DNA of 64,000 nucleotides from Lewinellaceae bacterium (GTDB lineage: Bacteria; Bacteroidota; Bacteroidia; Chitinophagales; Saprospiraceae): NCBI GenBank assembly GCA_020636315.1, contig JACJYA010000010.1, positions 124,001-188,000 on the forward strand, given 5' to 3'. Both the position numbers and the translations under genes were made by a program. Below the pieces are notes generated by a model. That model made no database searches. It saw nothing but the letters and a program-made list of their open reading frames with translations, and had not been told where the DNA came from. How positions within the stretch are numbered: position 1 is the first letter of the stretch; each line of letters opens with the position of its first letter. Shown in pieces: positions 51,301 through 59,277 of the stretch.

Positions 51301-53444
51301 GCGACGATCTGTATCTCTTCATTGCGGCATACGGTAACATCCGGGCCGGCATCCACTTCGAAGACCTCGACGGTGACCTCAACGGTATCTATATAACAGA
51401 CCGCCTGGATAATAGCCGTGTAAGTGCTCGTTTCTGTGGGAGTGGCCAGAGGGTCCGGGCAATCTGTGCAGGAAAGGGACTCCGTATCTCCCAGCCAGGT
51501 GATGTCATCCACCGCAGCATCCAGGAGCAGTTGAACGGATTCTCCCTGGCAAATGGCGGTATCCATCTGAACCAGAGAGGTGGAGAGTTCTCCGAGCACC
51601 GGAGGGTCGGAAGGGTTCCAGTCCACTGAAATAGCGCCACTGGCGATGTCATTTCCCCAGTCATTGATCAGGACAACATACACCTCTCCCTGCTGCGCCA
51701 TGATGACGGAGGCGAAGTCGTCGCCGAAAGCACCGGGCACCGGGTCACAATCGTAAGGGTCGGTTACCGGGTCGCCATTGGCATTCACCTGTGCCAGGCC
51801 GGTGGGGTCGGCGCCTCCTGCCCAGGAGGAGCGGATAGGCTGGTTGCTCTCAATATAATCCTGGACGCCAAGAGGGTCTTCACAAACCTGTTCCCGGGTG
51901 AAAGGCCCCCAAACGTTAAAATCGATATCGGATTCTTCACCGGGGTTGGCCGCCTGCACGATAAAGCCGAAAGGCCCGTCGGCCTGGGCCTCGATGGTAA
52001 ACCAGTAATAGTTCGGCTGGGCGGAGCCGGTATTTACCCAGCAGCCGCTGTTGACGCCGGGAGTGAAAGTAATGTCTTCAAACCCCTGGTTGAAAATAAA
52101 GGTGGACGGCAGCCCGTCGGGGTCGATGCATCCATTGAGCGGGTTGCAAAGGGAAGCCTGCAGAGAAGGGTTGAGGCTGCAGTCGGCTGCCGTAATGGAA
52201 AGCCCGAAGTCCGTACAGCCCAGCGCATTGCCCACAACGATATAGTAAATGCCGGGATCCTGAAAATCTACGGCGCTGGCCATGCCGGTAGTGCTTTGGG
52301 CCAGGCAAAGGGTGCCCGGTGCATCCGGCGGGCCGCTCAGAACGGCAACTCCGGTGCCGATGGAAGCCCCTGTCACCATCACGTCCGCACAATAATCGCC
52401 GGTCGATTCATAGGCGAAAACAACCTCCGGCCCGTTCAGGAATGGAGCCTGGTTACAGGGGGTTTCGGCAAGGTTGGAGGCGTCATCACAGGTGGAATAG
52501 CCGCTTTGATTAAAGGGCACCCCGCTGATCGGAAGGGCATTGTCAAAGGAAGTACCGTCACACGCAATCGGGCTACACGACCAGGTGAGCTCAAAGCCGG
52601 CCTGTTGCACAAAGGCGGAAGTCTGGAACTGTATGGTAACTGCCTGGGAAGAAGCCTGTATGACAAAAGGCTGCCCATTATCGAAACCGGTAACACTGGC
52701 GATCAGCGGAGCATTGATGTCACTGCCTGCAAAGAAGTTGATGCGGTCCGGCCCGTTCTCCAGTTGGAAATCGACCATGGAGATCTCGATGCACTGGTGG
52801 AAATCCGCGGGGTTGATCACAAAAGTGAGGTTCTGGTTGGCGGTGTAATCCTCATCCGGGCCACCGTTGTCATAGAGCGTCCCGAAGCAGGAGGTAGTGC
52901 CCGGCTCATCACCAATATTAATGGCCGGCACATATTCTTCCACGCAAAGGGTAAAATCGCCGGAGTTGGGCGTTGCAGAGGCCGAGTAATCATTAATGAG
53001 CAGGTAATAGGTGGTGTTGGGCGTCAGCCCCAATACGTCGAGTTGCAACTCGTTTGAACCGGAAGGAGCAGAAAAGCAATACCCCAGGAAGGCCAGCCCC
53101 CCGACGCAATCCCCCCGGTAGATGGCCACCTGCGGGTTCGTAATGGGCCCGTTTGCCCCCATTACGGACCCCTGCAACAGGATAGACACATCGATGAGGG
53201 TATCATTGGTCGTAAAAGTGAAATAGACATCCCGGTTTACGTTTCCGCCATTAAAACAACTGGGGATGTTACCCACTCCCAGGCCACTAGCAGTTGCATT
53301 CACATTGGTGTATATTTCACCCGCACAGTCCATCGGCAGCACACCAAGGTCGATGGCGCCTGAACAATTATCATTCGTCGGTGCTTGTCCTACCAGTGTT
53401 ATGGTGAATAACAAAAAGAACAGGGAAAGTAACGATATTCTCAT
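48345..53444 (-). CDS. Giant T9SS type B surface protein with CUB and Ig-like repeats
   Basis: 1699 residues. Signal peptide (MRISLLSLFFLLFTITLVGQ), N-terminal beta domains, a CUB-like domain (about 176-290), further globular regions, then about eleven Ig-/PKD-like repeats of about 85 residues (about 620-1580). The repeats share ICQGESVQL..., TYTWT..., TYTLTA... and LSCTDCPDP patterns. The C-terminal 90 residues form the type B T9SS / gliding-associated sorting domain (NAFTPNGDNVNDFF, FNRWGQLVYDN, PSEVYFYMI). Such proteins are exported and attached to the outer surface, where they serve adhesion or gliding; the exact role is inferred. A possible -7 box (TAATTTTG on the minus strand, 53528-53535) lies 84 nt upstream. 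Confidence 0.92.
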   Translation of the reverse strand: MRISLLSLFFLLFTITLVGQAPTNDNCSGAIDLGVLPMDCAGEIYTNVNATASGLGVGNIPSCFNGGNVNRDVYFTFTTNDTLIDVSILLQGSVMGANGPITNPQVAIYRGDCVGGLAFLGYCFSAPSGSNELQLDVLGLTPNTTYYLLINDYSASATPNSGDFTLCVEEYVPAINIGDEPGTTSCFGTLYDNGGPDEDYTANQNLTFVINPADFHQCIEISMVDFQLENGPDRINFFAGSDINAPLIASVTGFDNGQPFVIQASSQAVTIQFQTSAFVQQAGFELTWSCSPIACDGTSFDNALPISGVPFNQSGYSTCDDASNLAETPCNQAPFLNGPEVVFAYESTGDYCADVMVTGASIGTGVAVLSGPPDAPGTLCLAQSTTGMASAVDFQDPGIYYIVVGNALGCTDFGLSITAADCSLNPSLQASLCNPLNGCIDPDGLPSTFIFNQGFEDITFTPGVNSGCWVNTGSAQPNYYWFTIEAQADGPFGFIVQAANPGEESDIDFNVWGPFTREQVCEDPLGVQDYIESNQPIRSSWAGGADPTGLAQVNANGDPVTDPYDCDPVPGAFGDDFASVIMAQQGEVYVVLINDWGNDIASGAISVDWNPSDPPVLGELSTSLVQMDTAICQGESVQLLLDAAVDDITWLGDTESLSCTDCPDPLATPTETSTYTAIIQAVCYIDTVEVTVEVFEVDAGPDVTVCRNEEIQIVAGSDFMFADYLWTAPAGVSLSCTDCPAPFVTAEAAGTYELSVTLAGIGCTLGDQMTLTVLDGDAPDYNISDNQQVCIGESANIGGDPIAGVNYSWTSSPAGFSSAEANPQAAPDTTTTYYLEATGPDCPVPSIDSVLVEVFLPPQLNITGDTAVCQEEPVVLGNTQIEPGVTYTWTGPSTIEDPTDPNSVAFPQNEGTYTLTAVRGACTVVESFDVTITPIAIEILDNTMMPAPDTLRICRGDEVVLNTSITPSDSIPLWTSTMSGFDTLLASSLTVSPESMTTYYTEVALSSGCFKIDSVVILVDSLPYDMAIRPADTTVCEGALVLLTSTIYEPSDFPEIEFLWSPGDGQETPDSLYNMVIRAQSEEMTIYQRVATSGVCTDTSFATINVNPTPDVSIVPMDTLLCAGEQVQLQATVSDNTTEFEWVAGGETLSCTDCLNPVASPGATTTYTLEAKNEDCPSQASATVQVLGAPTVLLNTQTAICLGESLQLNLAYDENATYQWTASDPDFGVVEDPLLVVTPNETTTYSLTADNGACPPVMVDITIEVVPPPVLTAGISAPVICQGESVTLTAQVENSQPGDTFIWTDANGNEVGTGEQITHSPQSNTDYTITYTSSIGCGTRMETVSVEVLPAPVANPISDTVICLGDAIQLSYGSDPNTIYEWMSTDPGFSDFNNPEPVVSPTATATYSLVAENGVCPAIEASITVEVVGEVTLNVTASDDVICPDDEVVITAEAIGGSSSDIYSWEGSDGTNFTGSTITVSPLGLTEYTLTYQDGAGCQTLVESVTIDVEGELALDGITIDPDTAAIRFIGDQIFLTANYTTELSGPLTFTWTRNDSLIDSGQGLESIGETLLIPGELTYELTITTPNGCIYTASINITVEEPNVVVPNAFTPNGDNVNDFFNIVAQGTPGNLEITEFKVFNRWGQLVYDNENPGVGWDGTFNDKPQPSEVYFYMISVELPDGNPHSKSPFRGDVTLLR

Positions 53445-53681
53445 TTTTTGCCTTTTAGTGTTTTGTGTTTTTGGCGGCTATCGATTCCGGAATTCCAAAC
53501 ATGAGGATTTCTTCGCAAGAAACCGACCAAAATTAATCAAATTTTGGAATTTCCCTTCGCGATACAACCACTCTAGGCGGGCAAGTGACAAAGTGGCGGG
53601 TTTGGTTGGTGAATTCGGGCCTGTCTCAGTAGAGCCGGGTTGAAATTCGTGGATTGGGATCCGATTATACGACTCCACGAT

Positions 53682-54593
53682 TCACGATTCACAAATAAAA
53701 TCCGCAACCCGCTTAATCAGGTCCGGATTCTTCATCAGGCGATAGTGGCCACAGCCCTCAGTTACAAGAAGATTTGCGTTTTCCCAGGCTTCAAAGGTGG
53801 ACTGAGCTTCCGAAAAAGGGACGATATCGTCTTTCTTGTCGTGTATGATGAGGGCCTGCCGCACCCGGTGCCGGCCGGAAGCTGTGCCGACATCAGCATG
53901 GCGGACCGGAAATTTCACCTTTTTTTCCAGAAACCGGAAGAACTGGCGGGCTGCCGGCGCGGGCAGGTTGAGGGTATGAATGGCGTCCTGTAATACTTTG
54001 TCCATACGGCTGGGAGCTCCTATAAGCACCAGTTTTTCCACCTCCAGAGTAGGGTCCAGGTTGGAAAGGGCAAAAACGGTGGAAGCGCCGCCAAAAGAAT
54101 GGGTAATGATGCCGTAGGCGCCGCCAATATGATGGAGTACCGCCCGGACGGCGCCGCCGAAATGGAGGAGGTTGGTGCGCCTGCCACCGGAATTGCCGTG
54201 GGCAGGGCCGTCAAAGGCCACCACCCTGAAACCATTTTCCACAAGCGCCGGCACGAACGAACGCAGCGCTGTCCCTCGCGATTCCCATCCATGAACCAGA
54301 AGGACGGTGCGATCCCCCTTTCCCCATTCGTAGCCTTTGAGTATCTGTTGGCCGTAAAGGACTTCAAACAGGCGGGCACTTTCCAATATGGAATCGGAGG
54401 TGCGATGGCGGGCGCGGTGGCGGGGTGTCGAGAAAAGGCGATAGGCCAATCGCCCGGCAGCCCTGGGAAAAAGGTAGCCCAGCGTCCCGAACAGGAAGCG
54501 GATCAGCCTTAAAACAGAGGGATAGGACGGCGGCGGCTCAGGGCTGCCGGCCCAGTCAGACTTGAGGTATTCGATCTTTTTTACAGCTTCCAT
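53682..54593 (-). CDS. Alpha/beta hydrolase
   Basis: 303 residues. HGW motif at 101-103 (VLLVHGWESRG), a GxNSGG turn (GPAHGNSGGRR), nucleophile Ser166 in ITHSFGGA, acid in HDKKDDIVPF and His in EGCGHYRLMK. The family includes esterases and related hydrolases; the substrate is not evident. It follows a TetR regulator by 10 nt on the same strand, so it is the probable target and partner of that regulator. Confidence 0.88.
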   Translation of the reverse strand: MEAVKKIEYLKSDWAGSPEPPPSYPSVLRLIRFLFGTLGYLFPRAAGRLAYRLFSTPRHRARHRTSDSILESARLFEVLYGQQILKGYEWGKGDRTVLLVHGWESRGTALRSFVPALVENGFRVVAFDGPAHGNSGGRRTNLLHFGGAVRAVLHHIGGAYGIITHSFGGASTVFALSNLDPTLEVEKLVLIGAPSRMDKVLQDAIHTLNLPAPAARQFFRFLEKKVKFPVRHADVGTASGRHRVRQALIIHDKKDDIVPFSEAQSTFEAWENANLLVTEGCGHYRLMKNPDLIKRVADFICES

Positions 54594-54603
54594 ACTGATT
54601 TTT

Positions 54604-55200
54604 TCAGGACGCCGGGCGCAGGCCCTCGATCATAGCCAGCAGTTGCTGCGCCATAGCGTCAAAATAACGGACATCTTTGTACAGTTGCGCCAGCATAATG
54701 CCGCCTTCCAGAGTACCGATAAACTGAGTGGCAAAAGCCCGGCTATCGACAGGCAGGCGCACTTCGCCCCTTTCTTTTCCCTTCTCCAGAGTGTGAACGA
54801 TGCGCTGCTGCCATTCGTCCAGGGCATTAATTACCTGCTGGCGTAGCCTGGGGTTACTGTCGTCGGCATCGATGGCGGTGTTCTGTATCGGGCAGCCCCC
54901 TTCGATGGGCGGGTTGAGAATGCGTTCTTTGTAAAAATAGACCACCGCCTTGAGTTTGTCGAGTGTATGGCTGATCACCCGGGTGCGTTCCCGCACCTCT
55001 TCGCTTACCCGGCGGACCGCATGCTCAAAGGCGGCCAGGGCGATGTCCTCCTTGCTGCTGAAGTTGCCGTAAACCCCTCCTTTAGACAAACCGGTCGCTT
55101 TTACAATATCATCCATTGAAGTGCCGGCAAACCCTTTTAAATTGAACAAGGATGCGGCCTTTTCCAGAATATATTGCTTCGTTTTTTCTGCTTTTGGCAT
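54604..55200 (-). CDS. TetR-family transcriptional regulator
   Basis: 198 residues. The N-terminal HTH (about 10-55, SMDDIVKATGLSKGGVYGNF, then SSKEDIALAA) is the standard TetR DNA-binding domain; the helical C-terminal half would bind an inducer. First gene of an operon with an alpha/beta hydrolase. A palindrome overlaps its promoter, suggesting autorepression. Confidence 0.92.
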   Translation of the reverse strand: MPKAEKTKQYILEKAASLFNLKGFAGTSMDDIVKATGLSKGGVYGNFSSKEDIALAAFEHAVRRVSEEVRERTRVISHTLDKLKAVVYFYKERILNPPIEGGCPIQNTAIDADDSNPRLRQQVINALDEWQQRIVHTLEKGKERGEVRLPVDSRAFATQFIGTLEGGIMLAQLYKDVRYFDAMAQQLLAMIEGLRPAS

Positions 55201-55223
55201 GGTTCAATACTTAAAATAATAAA

Positions 55224-55255
55224 CAAAAATAAACCAATCGGTCTTATTTTTCAAA
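55224..55255 (-). promoter_or_regulatory. TetR operon promoter with overlapping palindromic operator
   Basis: On the minus strand TTTG (55252-55255), 20-nt spacer, TATTTTTG (55224-55231), 23 nt before the TetR ATG. AAAATAA (55226-55232) and TTATTTT (55244-55250) are perfect 7-bp arms around ACCAATCGGT, centred between the two promoter boxes. This is where a repressor would block RNA polymerase. Confidence 0.55.
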
Positions 55256-55328
55256 TTTTCAGAACTAAAAATACGGCCCAGGTGTTCTCTCCCCGTAGGG
55301 CAAAATGGGTTTTGGCCAACAAAACCTG

Positions 55329-55358
55329 TTTGAGCATCCGTATATATTATTACCTTTG
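55329..55358 (+). promoter_or_regulatory. folK promoter
   Basis: TTTG (55329-55332), 18-nt spacer, TACCTTTG (55351-55358), then 7 nt to ATG 55366. The very short leader suggests a nearly leaderless mRNA and fixes the start. Confidence 0.6.
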
Positions 55359-55365
55359 CGACGCG

Positions 55366-55854
55366 ATGAATTTCAACCAAGTATATCTGCATACCGGCGC
55401 CAACCTGGGCAACCGGGAGGACAACCTGAAAAAGGCCAATGAATGGATCAGGAAGGAGATCGGCCCGATCAAAAGCGCCTCCAAGGTCTATCAGACCAAA
55501 GCCTGGGGTATTACCGACCAGCCGGATTTTCTGAACCAGGCGTTGCTGGTAAAAACCCGGCTGTCGCCTCAGGAACTGCTGGAGAAGATCCAGGCCATCG
55601 AGCGGCGCATGGGAAGAGTGCGGGAGATCAAATGGGGGGAACGCATCATCGATATCGACATTCTGTTCTTCAACGATGCGATCATCGATACCAAGAACCT
55701 TACCATTCCTCACCCTTACCTGCACTACCGAAATTTTGTGCTGCTGCCGCTGATGGACATTGCTCCTGAGCTGGTGCATCCCGGCTTTGGCATGACGATC
55801 ACCGAACTGTACGCCAACTCGGAGGACACGCTGGCGGTGGAGGTGGTGAGATAA
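55366..55854 (+). CDS. folK: 2-amino-4-hydroxy-6-hydroxymethyldihydropteridine diphosphokinase
   Basis: 162 residues. Transfers pyrophosphate from ATP to 6-hydroxymethyl-dihydropterin in folate synthesis. The N-terminus (VYLHTGANLGNREDNLKKAN), the pterin-binding segment and the signature ERRMGRVREIKWGERIIDID, running into ILFF, are all present. A Thr stands where most homologues have GxNLG preceded by Leu-Gly-Ser. Start fixed by the adjacent -7 box; an upstream ATG at 55174 is excluded. Confidence 0.95.
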   Translation: MNFNQVYLHTGANLGNREDNLKKANEWIRKEIGPIKSASKVYQTKAWGITDQPDFLNQALLVKTRLSPQELLEKIQAIERRMGRVREIKWGERIIDIDILFFNDAIIDTKNLTIPHPYLHYRNFVLLPLMDIAPELVHPGFGMTITELYANSEDTLAVEVVR

Positions 55855-55860
55855 TCAGGT

Positions 55861-55957
55861 GTAAAGGTGTAAGGTGTAAAAGTGTAAAAGTGTGTGGGTG
55901 TATGGGGAACAAATGCACACTCGTCCCCCGTTAGCCGGGTGAAAATACACAAATACA
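55861..55957. repeat. GTGTAAA-word cluster with partial complement
   Basis: GTGTAAAGGTGTAAGGTGTA and related words (55859-55902) on one side, AATACACAAATACACAATC (about 55945-55964) on the other. It lies between folK and the deoxynucleoside kinase gene. Confidence 0.5.
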
Positions 55958-55980
55958 CAATCTAACAACGAAAAGCCACA

Positions 55981-56628
55981 ATGGCAGCTTCTCTTCCATA
56001 CAACTTTATTGCCGTGGAAGGCAACATCGGGGCCGGGAAGACCACCCTTTGCCGCATGTTGTCAGAAGATTTCGACTATCGCTTAATTCTCGAAGAGTTT
56101 GCGGACAATCCTTTTTTGCCTCATTTCTATAAGAACCCCGACCGTTACGCTTTTCCGGTAGAGCTGTTCTTCATGACCGAACGCCACAAGCAGCTGCAGG
56201 CCGAGCTGTCTCAGAGCAACCTGTTTCAACAGTCCATCGTCGCCGATTACATTTTCGTGAAAACCCTCCTCTTTGCCCGCAACAACCTCGTGGAAGAGGA
56301 ATACAGGCTCTTCCAGCGCCTGTTCCACATCCTCAACGCCACCTTCCCCAGGCCCGACCTGCTGGTTTACCTGCACCGCTCGGTCGATAACCTGATGGCC
56401 CACATCCGCAAACGGGGCCGCTCCTACGAACTGGAAATTGCCCCGGAATACCTGCAGCAGATACAAACCGCCTACTTCGACTTTTTTAAGACCAATGATA
56501 ATATCCCCATCCTCATCATAGACCTGGACCAGATCGACTTTCTCCACAACCGGGAGTATTATGATAAGATCCTGGAGATACTGCACAAACCTTACCATCC
56601 GGGAGTGCACAGGGTGAGGGTCTTTTGA
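55981..56628 (+). CDS. Deoxynucleoside kinase (dAK/dGK/dCK family)
   Basis: 215 residues. P-loop EGNIGAGKTT (about 13-22), the family ILEEF substrate motif, FFMTERHKQLQ, and the lid arginine region (AHIRKRGRSYE) are present, followed by DLLVYLHRS. It phosphorylates salvaged deoxynucleosides. Length and order match the family. Flanked on both sides by GTGTAAA-type repeats. Confidence 0.93.
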   Translation: MAASLPYNFIAVEGNIGAGKTTLCRMLSEDFDYRLILEEFADNPFLPHFYKNPDRYAFPVELFFMTERHKQLQAELSQSNLFQQSIVADYIFVKTLLFARNNLVEEEYRLFQRLFHILNATFPRPDLLVYLHRSVDNLMAHIRKRGRSYELEIAPEYLQQIQTAYFDFFKTNDNIPILIIDLDQIDFLHNREYYDKILEILHKPYHPGVHRVRVF

Positions 56629-56632
56629 GAGG

Positions 56633-56735
56633 TGTAAATGTACTAAATTGTAAAGGTGTAAAGGTATCTCGCCATGCAACCTCATTCGCACATTCGCACA
56701 TTTACACATTTACACATTAACACTTTTACACACAA
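56633..56735. repeat. Inverted clusters of GTGTAAA / TTTACAC words
   Basis: GTGTAAATG...GTGTAAAGG (56633-56665) is followed, after about 30 nt, by CACATTTACACATTTACACA and related words up to 56735. The two halves are loosely complementary and would form a long imperfect hairpin upstream of the methyltransferase start. Confidence 0.6.
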
Positions 56736-56739
56736 CGTT

Positions 56740-57342
56740 ATGCGATTCGACGAAGCCGCCGCCACCTGGGATGAAAGCCCCGCCCGCCAGGAACGCGCCC
56801 GCGCCCTGGCAGGAGAACTCATTCCCATCATTCAGAACAACAACCTGAAAACAGGCCTCGATTTCGGGGCCGCCACCGGCCTGCTCAGCGTTTACCTCAT
56901 GGGGCGCCTGGAGCAGATCACCCTCGTAGATGTTTCCGAAGGCATGATCCGGGAAGCGGAGCGAAAGATTAAGCAGCTGGAGGCAACAAATATGGAGGCC
57001 ATCCGCCGGAACCTGCTCACCGAGCCGCTGGGCCGGCAGTTCGACATTCTATATACGCTGATGACCCTCCACCACATCAAAGACGTCGGGGAGGCATTAA
57101 ATACTTTTTACCGGCATCTTCGCCCGGGTGGCTATTGCTGCATCGCCGACCTCGACCAGGAAGACGGCAGCTTCCACGCCGAGTTCCCCGACTTCGACGG
57201 CCACAACGGTTTTGACCAACGGGAACTGAAGGTGCTCATGGAAAAAGTGGGCTTCACGGCAGTGCATTCTCACCTTTTCTATTCAATAATGCACGAAGGC
57301 AGGCAGTACCCTTTGTTCCTGATGGTGGGAAGAAAGGAATGA
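56740..57342 (+). CDS. Class I SAM-dependent methyltransferase
   Basis: 200 residues. Motif I LDFGAATGLLSVYLM, the acidic strand-2 end LVDVSEGMI, and post-I LYTLMTLHHIKDV are clear; the late block RPGGYCCIADLDQEDGSFHA fits the UbiE/small-molecule group. Start at ATG 56740, beyond the repeat; a start at 56674 would translate the repeat. Substrate unknown. It is followed by the CHAT-STAND-WD40 operon, 79 nt on, but there is a candidate -7 box between. Confidence 0.87.
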   Translation: MRFDEAAATWDESPARQERARALAGELIPIIQNNNLKTGLDFGAATGLLSVYLMGRLEQITLVDVSEGMIREAERKIKQLEATNMEAIRRNLLTEPLGRQFDILYTLMTLHHIKDVGEALNTFYRHLRPGGYCCIADLDQEDGSFHAEFPDFDGHNGFDQRELKVLMEKVGFTAVHSHLFYSIMHEGRQYPLFLMVGRKE

Positions 57343-57374
57343 TCCGTTACCTTTTAATTCCGCACCTTCTTTCC

Positions 57375-57382
57375 TATATTTA
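57375..57382 (+). promoter_or_regulatory. Weak candidate -7 box of the CHAT-STAND-WD40 operon
   Basis: TATATTTA differs from TAnnTTTG at the last base and lies 39 nt before ATG 57422. No TTTG is found at a suitable distance. Transcription from the preceding methyltransferase gene is the alternative. Confidence 0.3.
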
Positions 57383-57421
57383 GCCGGCAACCCATATTCC
57401 TCCCGGCAAATAAGCTAAAAG

Positions 57422-59275
57422 ATGAAGCACATCTTCCTGGCCTGTGCTCATGCACCGGATCAAACCCCTCTACCCGGCCTCGTCCGCGAACTGCGGGCCA
57501 TTGAACGCGCGCTGGCGCCTCTGCACCAGCGCCGGCTTTACGAGTTAGCATCCAACCGTGCCGCCAACACCGACGACATTTTCAATCAATTCACCAATAC
57601 CTCAGATATTGAAGTCTTCCATTATGCCGGCCACGCCGGCGGAGACCTGCTCTACCTCGAAGAGGCCGGGCACATCAAAGGCATTGCCGAACTGTTCGGG
57701 CTCAACCGGCAGGAAGACGGTGGGCAAAATACTCTTAAGCTGGTTTTTCTGAATGGTTGCGCCACGCGCGGCCAGGTAGCGAGCCTGCATGCGGCGGGCG
57801 TTGCGGCAGTCATCGCCACCAGCACCAAGGTCAATGACGAGGCTGCGCGGGTGCTGGCCGAGCAATTCTACACCACCTGGGCCACCGAAGGCCGCACCCT
57901 GGATGATGCCTTCAAAGCCGCCACCGCCAAAGTCCACACCATCCCCGAGGCCGCCAGCCGGGATGTGGTCTTTGAGATGATGGACTTGCAGGAAGGAGAT
58001 TTCCGGGAGGCCATCCCCTGGGGGCTGTACCTCAACCCGGCCCTGCCCGATGACAGCATCAGGCAGTGGGCTCTGAACCAGCCGCCGCCGTTGCCGGAAA
58101 TGATGCTGAATGGCATTAAACCCAACCCCACACAGAGCCTGCGGGAACTGGTATTCCTCTTCAAAAAAAGCGCTCCGGAATTGCGCAGCAGCCGGCAGGA
58201 CCCCCTCATGGCCCTCATCGAGCGGCTGCCCTGGATAGTGGGCACCCACCTGCGGCGGCTGTTTGCCGTAGAACCCGGGCGCACCATGGCCGAGCCCAGC
58301 CTGGAGCGGCTTAGAGAGATCATCGTTGCCTACACTGAGCTCACCCGTTTTATGAGCTACCTCAGCCTGTCTATGCTGTGGGACGCCATAGGAGAAAATT
58401 CGGAAACCGAGCCGCTGCCTTTCCGCCTGATACCTTCGCAAGAAGATTATGCTTCCACCGACTTCGTGTTTCGCACCCGCTCCTACTTTGATCTACTGGA
58501 AAGGGCCAGCAATGCCGACCCACTTAAACTGAAACCTCATCTTAAAAACTTCCTTAAGGAGGTGGATACCGAAAACGGCCTGCGCCCGGGCTATCTGCTG
58601 ATGGAAGAATGGAAGCAAGCGCTCGCCCAGGGGAAAGAACGCTTCAACAGCCTGGTGCAGTCGCGCGCGGCCAACAAGCCTGATGCCGAAAAAGGCCTGG
58701 TGCTGGAGGCAGAGGCCATCTATGCCGGTTTCCTGAAAGCCTGCCTCTTCCTCACTGAATTCAAGCTGCACACTGTGCGCTCCATCGTAGTAGATAAGAT
58801 CCGAAAGCTGGAATCCGAACAACCCTATTCCCACCACCTGATCGCCCTGCACGCCGCCTTTGAAACCCCCAAAACAGCTACCACCATCCGGGAAACCGCT
58901 ACCGACAATTACTGCCTGCTGCTCAGTCCCCGGCGCGAAGCCAATGGCCCTGCGCTGCTCAACGATGTCATCAACCTCAGCCCTTTTTACCTGGACCGCA
59001 GCTCCTTCATCGGCAATAACATCAACAGCTACCCTGCCGTCTTTACCCTGGATTACCAGCGCGGAGAAGGCTTTTACAAAGAGTATGTCTTCCACTACAT
59101 CGACCGGGACATCAACCACGACTATGCTTTTGCGCAGGACAACGAATTGGCCATCACCACCGATGGCGCACACCTGCCGGAGCACATCGGGGCCGGGCCG
59201 GAGATCCTGGAACGCTTTGAAAAGATCCACCAGCAACTGGAGCAATTAGAAACAGATATTCCGCAAACAACCTAG
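57422..59275 (+). CDS. CHAT-domain cysteine protease (operon gene 1)
   Basis: 617 residues, no signal peptide or membrane helix, so cytoplasmic. The CHAT/caspase-like domain is at the N-terminus (about 1-200): His71 in FHYAGHAGG and Cys113 in LVFLNGCATRG form the expected dyad, followed by GVAAVIATSTKV. The remaining 400 residues are mostly helical, with no TPR pattern (e.g. LRELVFLFKKSAPELRSSRQ; VLEAEAIYAGFLKACLFLTE), and end in a short beta-rich segment. This differs from the two TPR-CHAT proteins in the window, where CHAT is C-terminal. It ends 2 nt before the STAND gene, so the helical part is a good candidate for contact with that NTPase. Target of cleavage unknown. Confidence 0.85.
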   Translation: MKHIFLACAHAPDQTPLPGLVRELRAIERALAPLHQRRLYELASNRAANTDDIFNQFTNTSDIEVFHYAGHAGGDLLYLEEAGHIKGIAELFGLNRQEDGGQNTLKLVFLNGCATRGQVASLHAAGVAAVIATSTKVNDEAARVLAEQFYTTWATEGRTLDDAFKAATAKVHTIPEAASRDVVFEMMDLQEGDFREAIPWGLYLNPALPDDSIRQWALNQPPPLPEMMLNGIKPNPTQSLRELVFLFKKSAPELRSSRQDPLMALIERLPWIVGTHLRRLFAVEPGRTMAEPSLERLREIIVAYTELTRFMSYLSLSMLWDAIGENSETEPLPFRLIPSQEDYASTDFVFRTRSYFDLLERASNADPLKLKPHLKNFLKEVDTENGLRPGYLLMEEWKQALAQGKERFNSLVQSRAANKPDAEKGLVLEAEAIYAGFLKACLFLTEFKLHTVRSIVVDKIRKLESEQPYSHHLIALHAAFETPKTATTIRETATDNYCLLLSPRREANGPALLNDVINLSPFYLDRSSFIGNNINSYPAVFTLDYQRGEGFYKEYVFHYIDRDINHDYAFAQDNELAITTDGAHLPEHIGAGPEILERFEKIHQQLEQLETDIPQTT

Positions 59276-59277
59276 CC

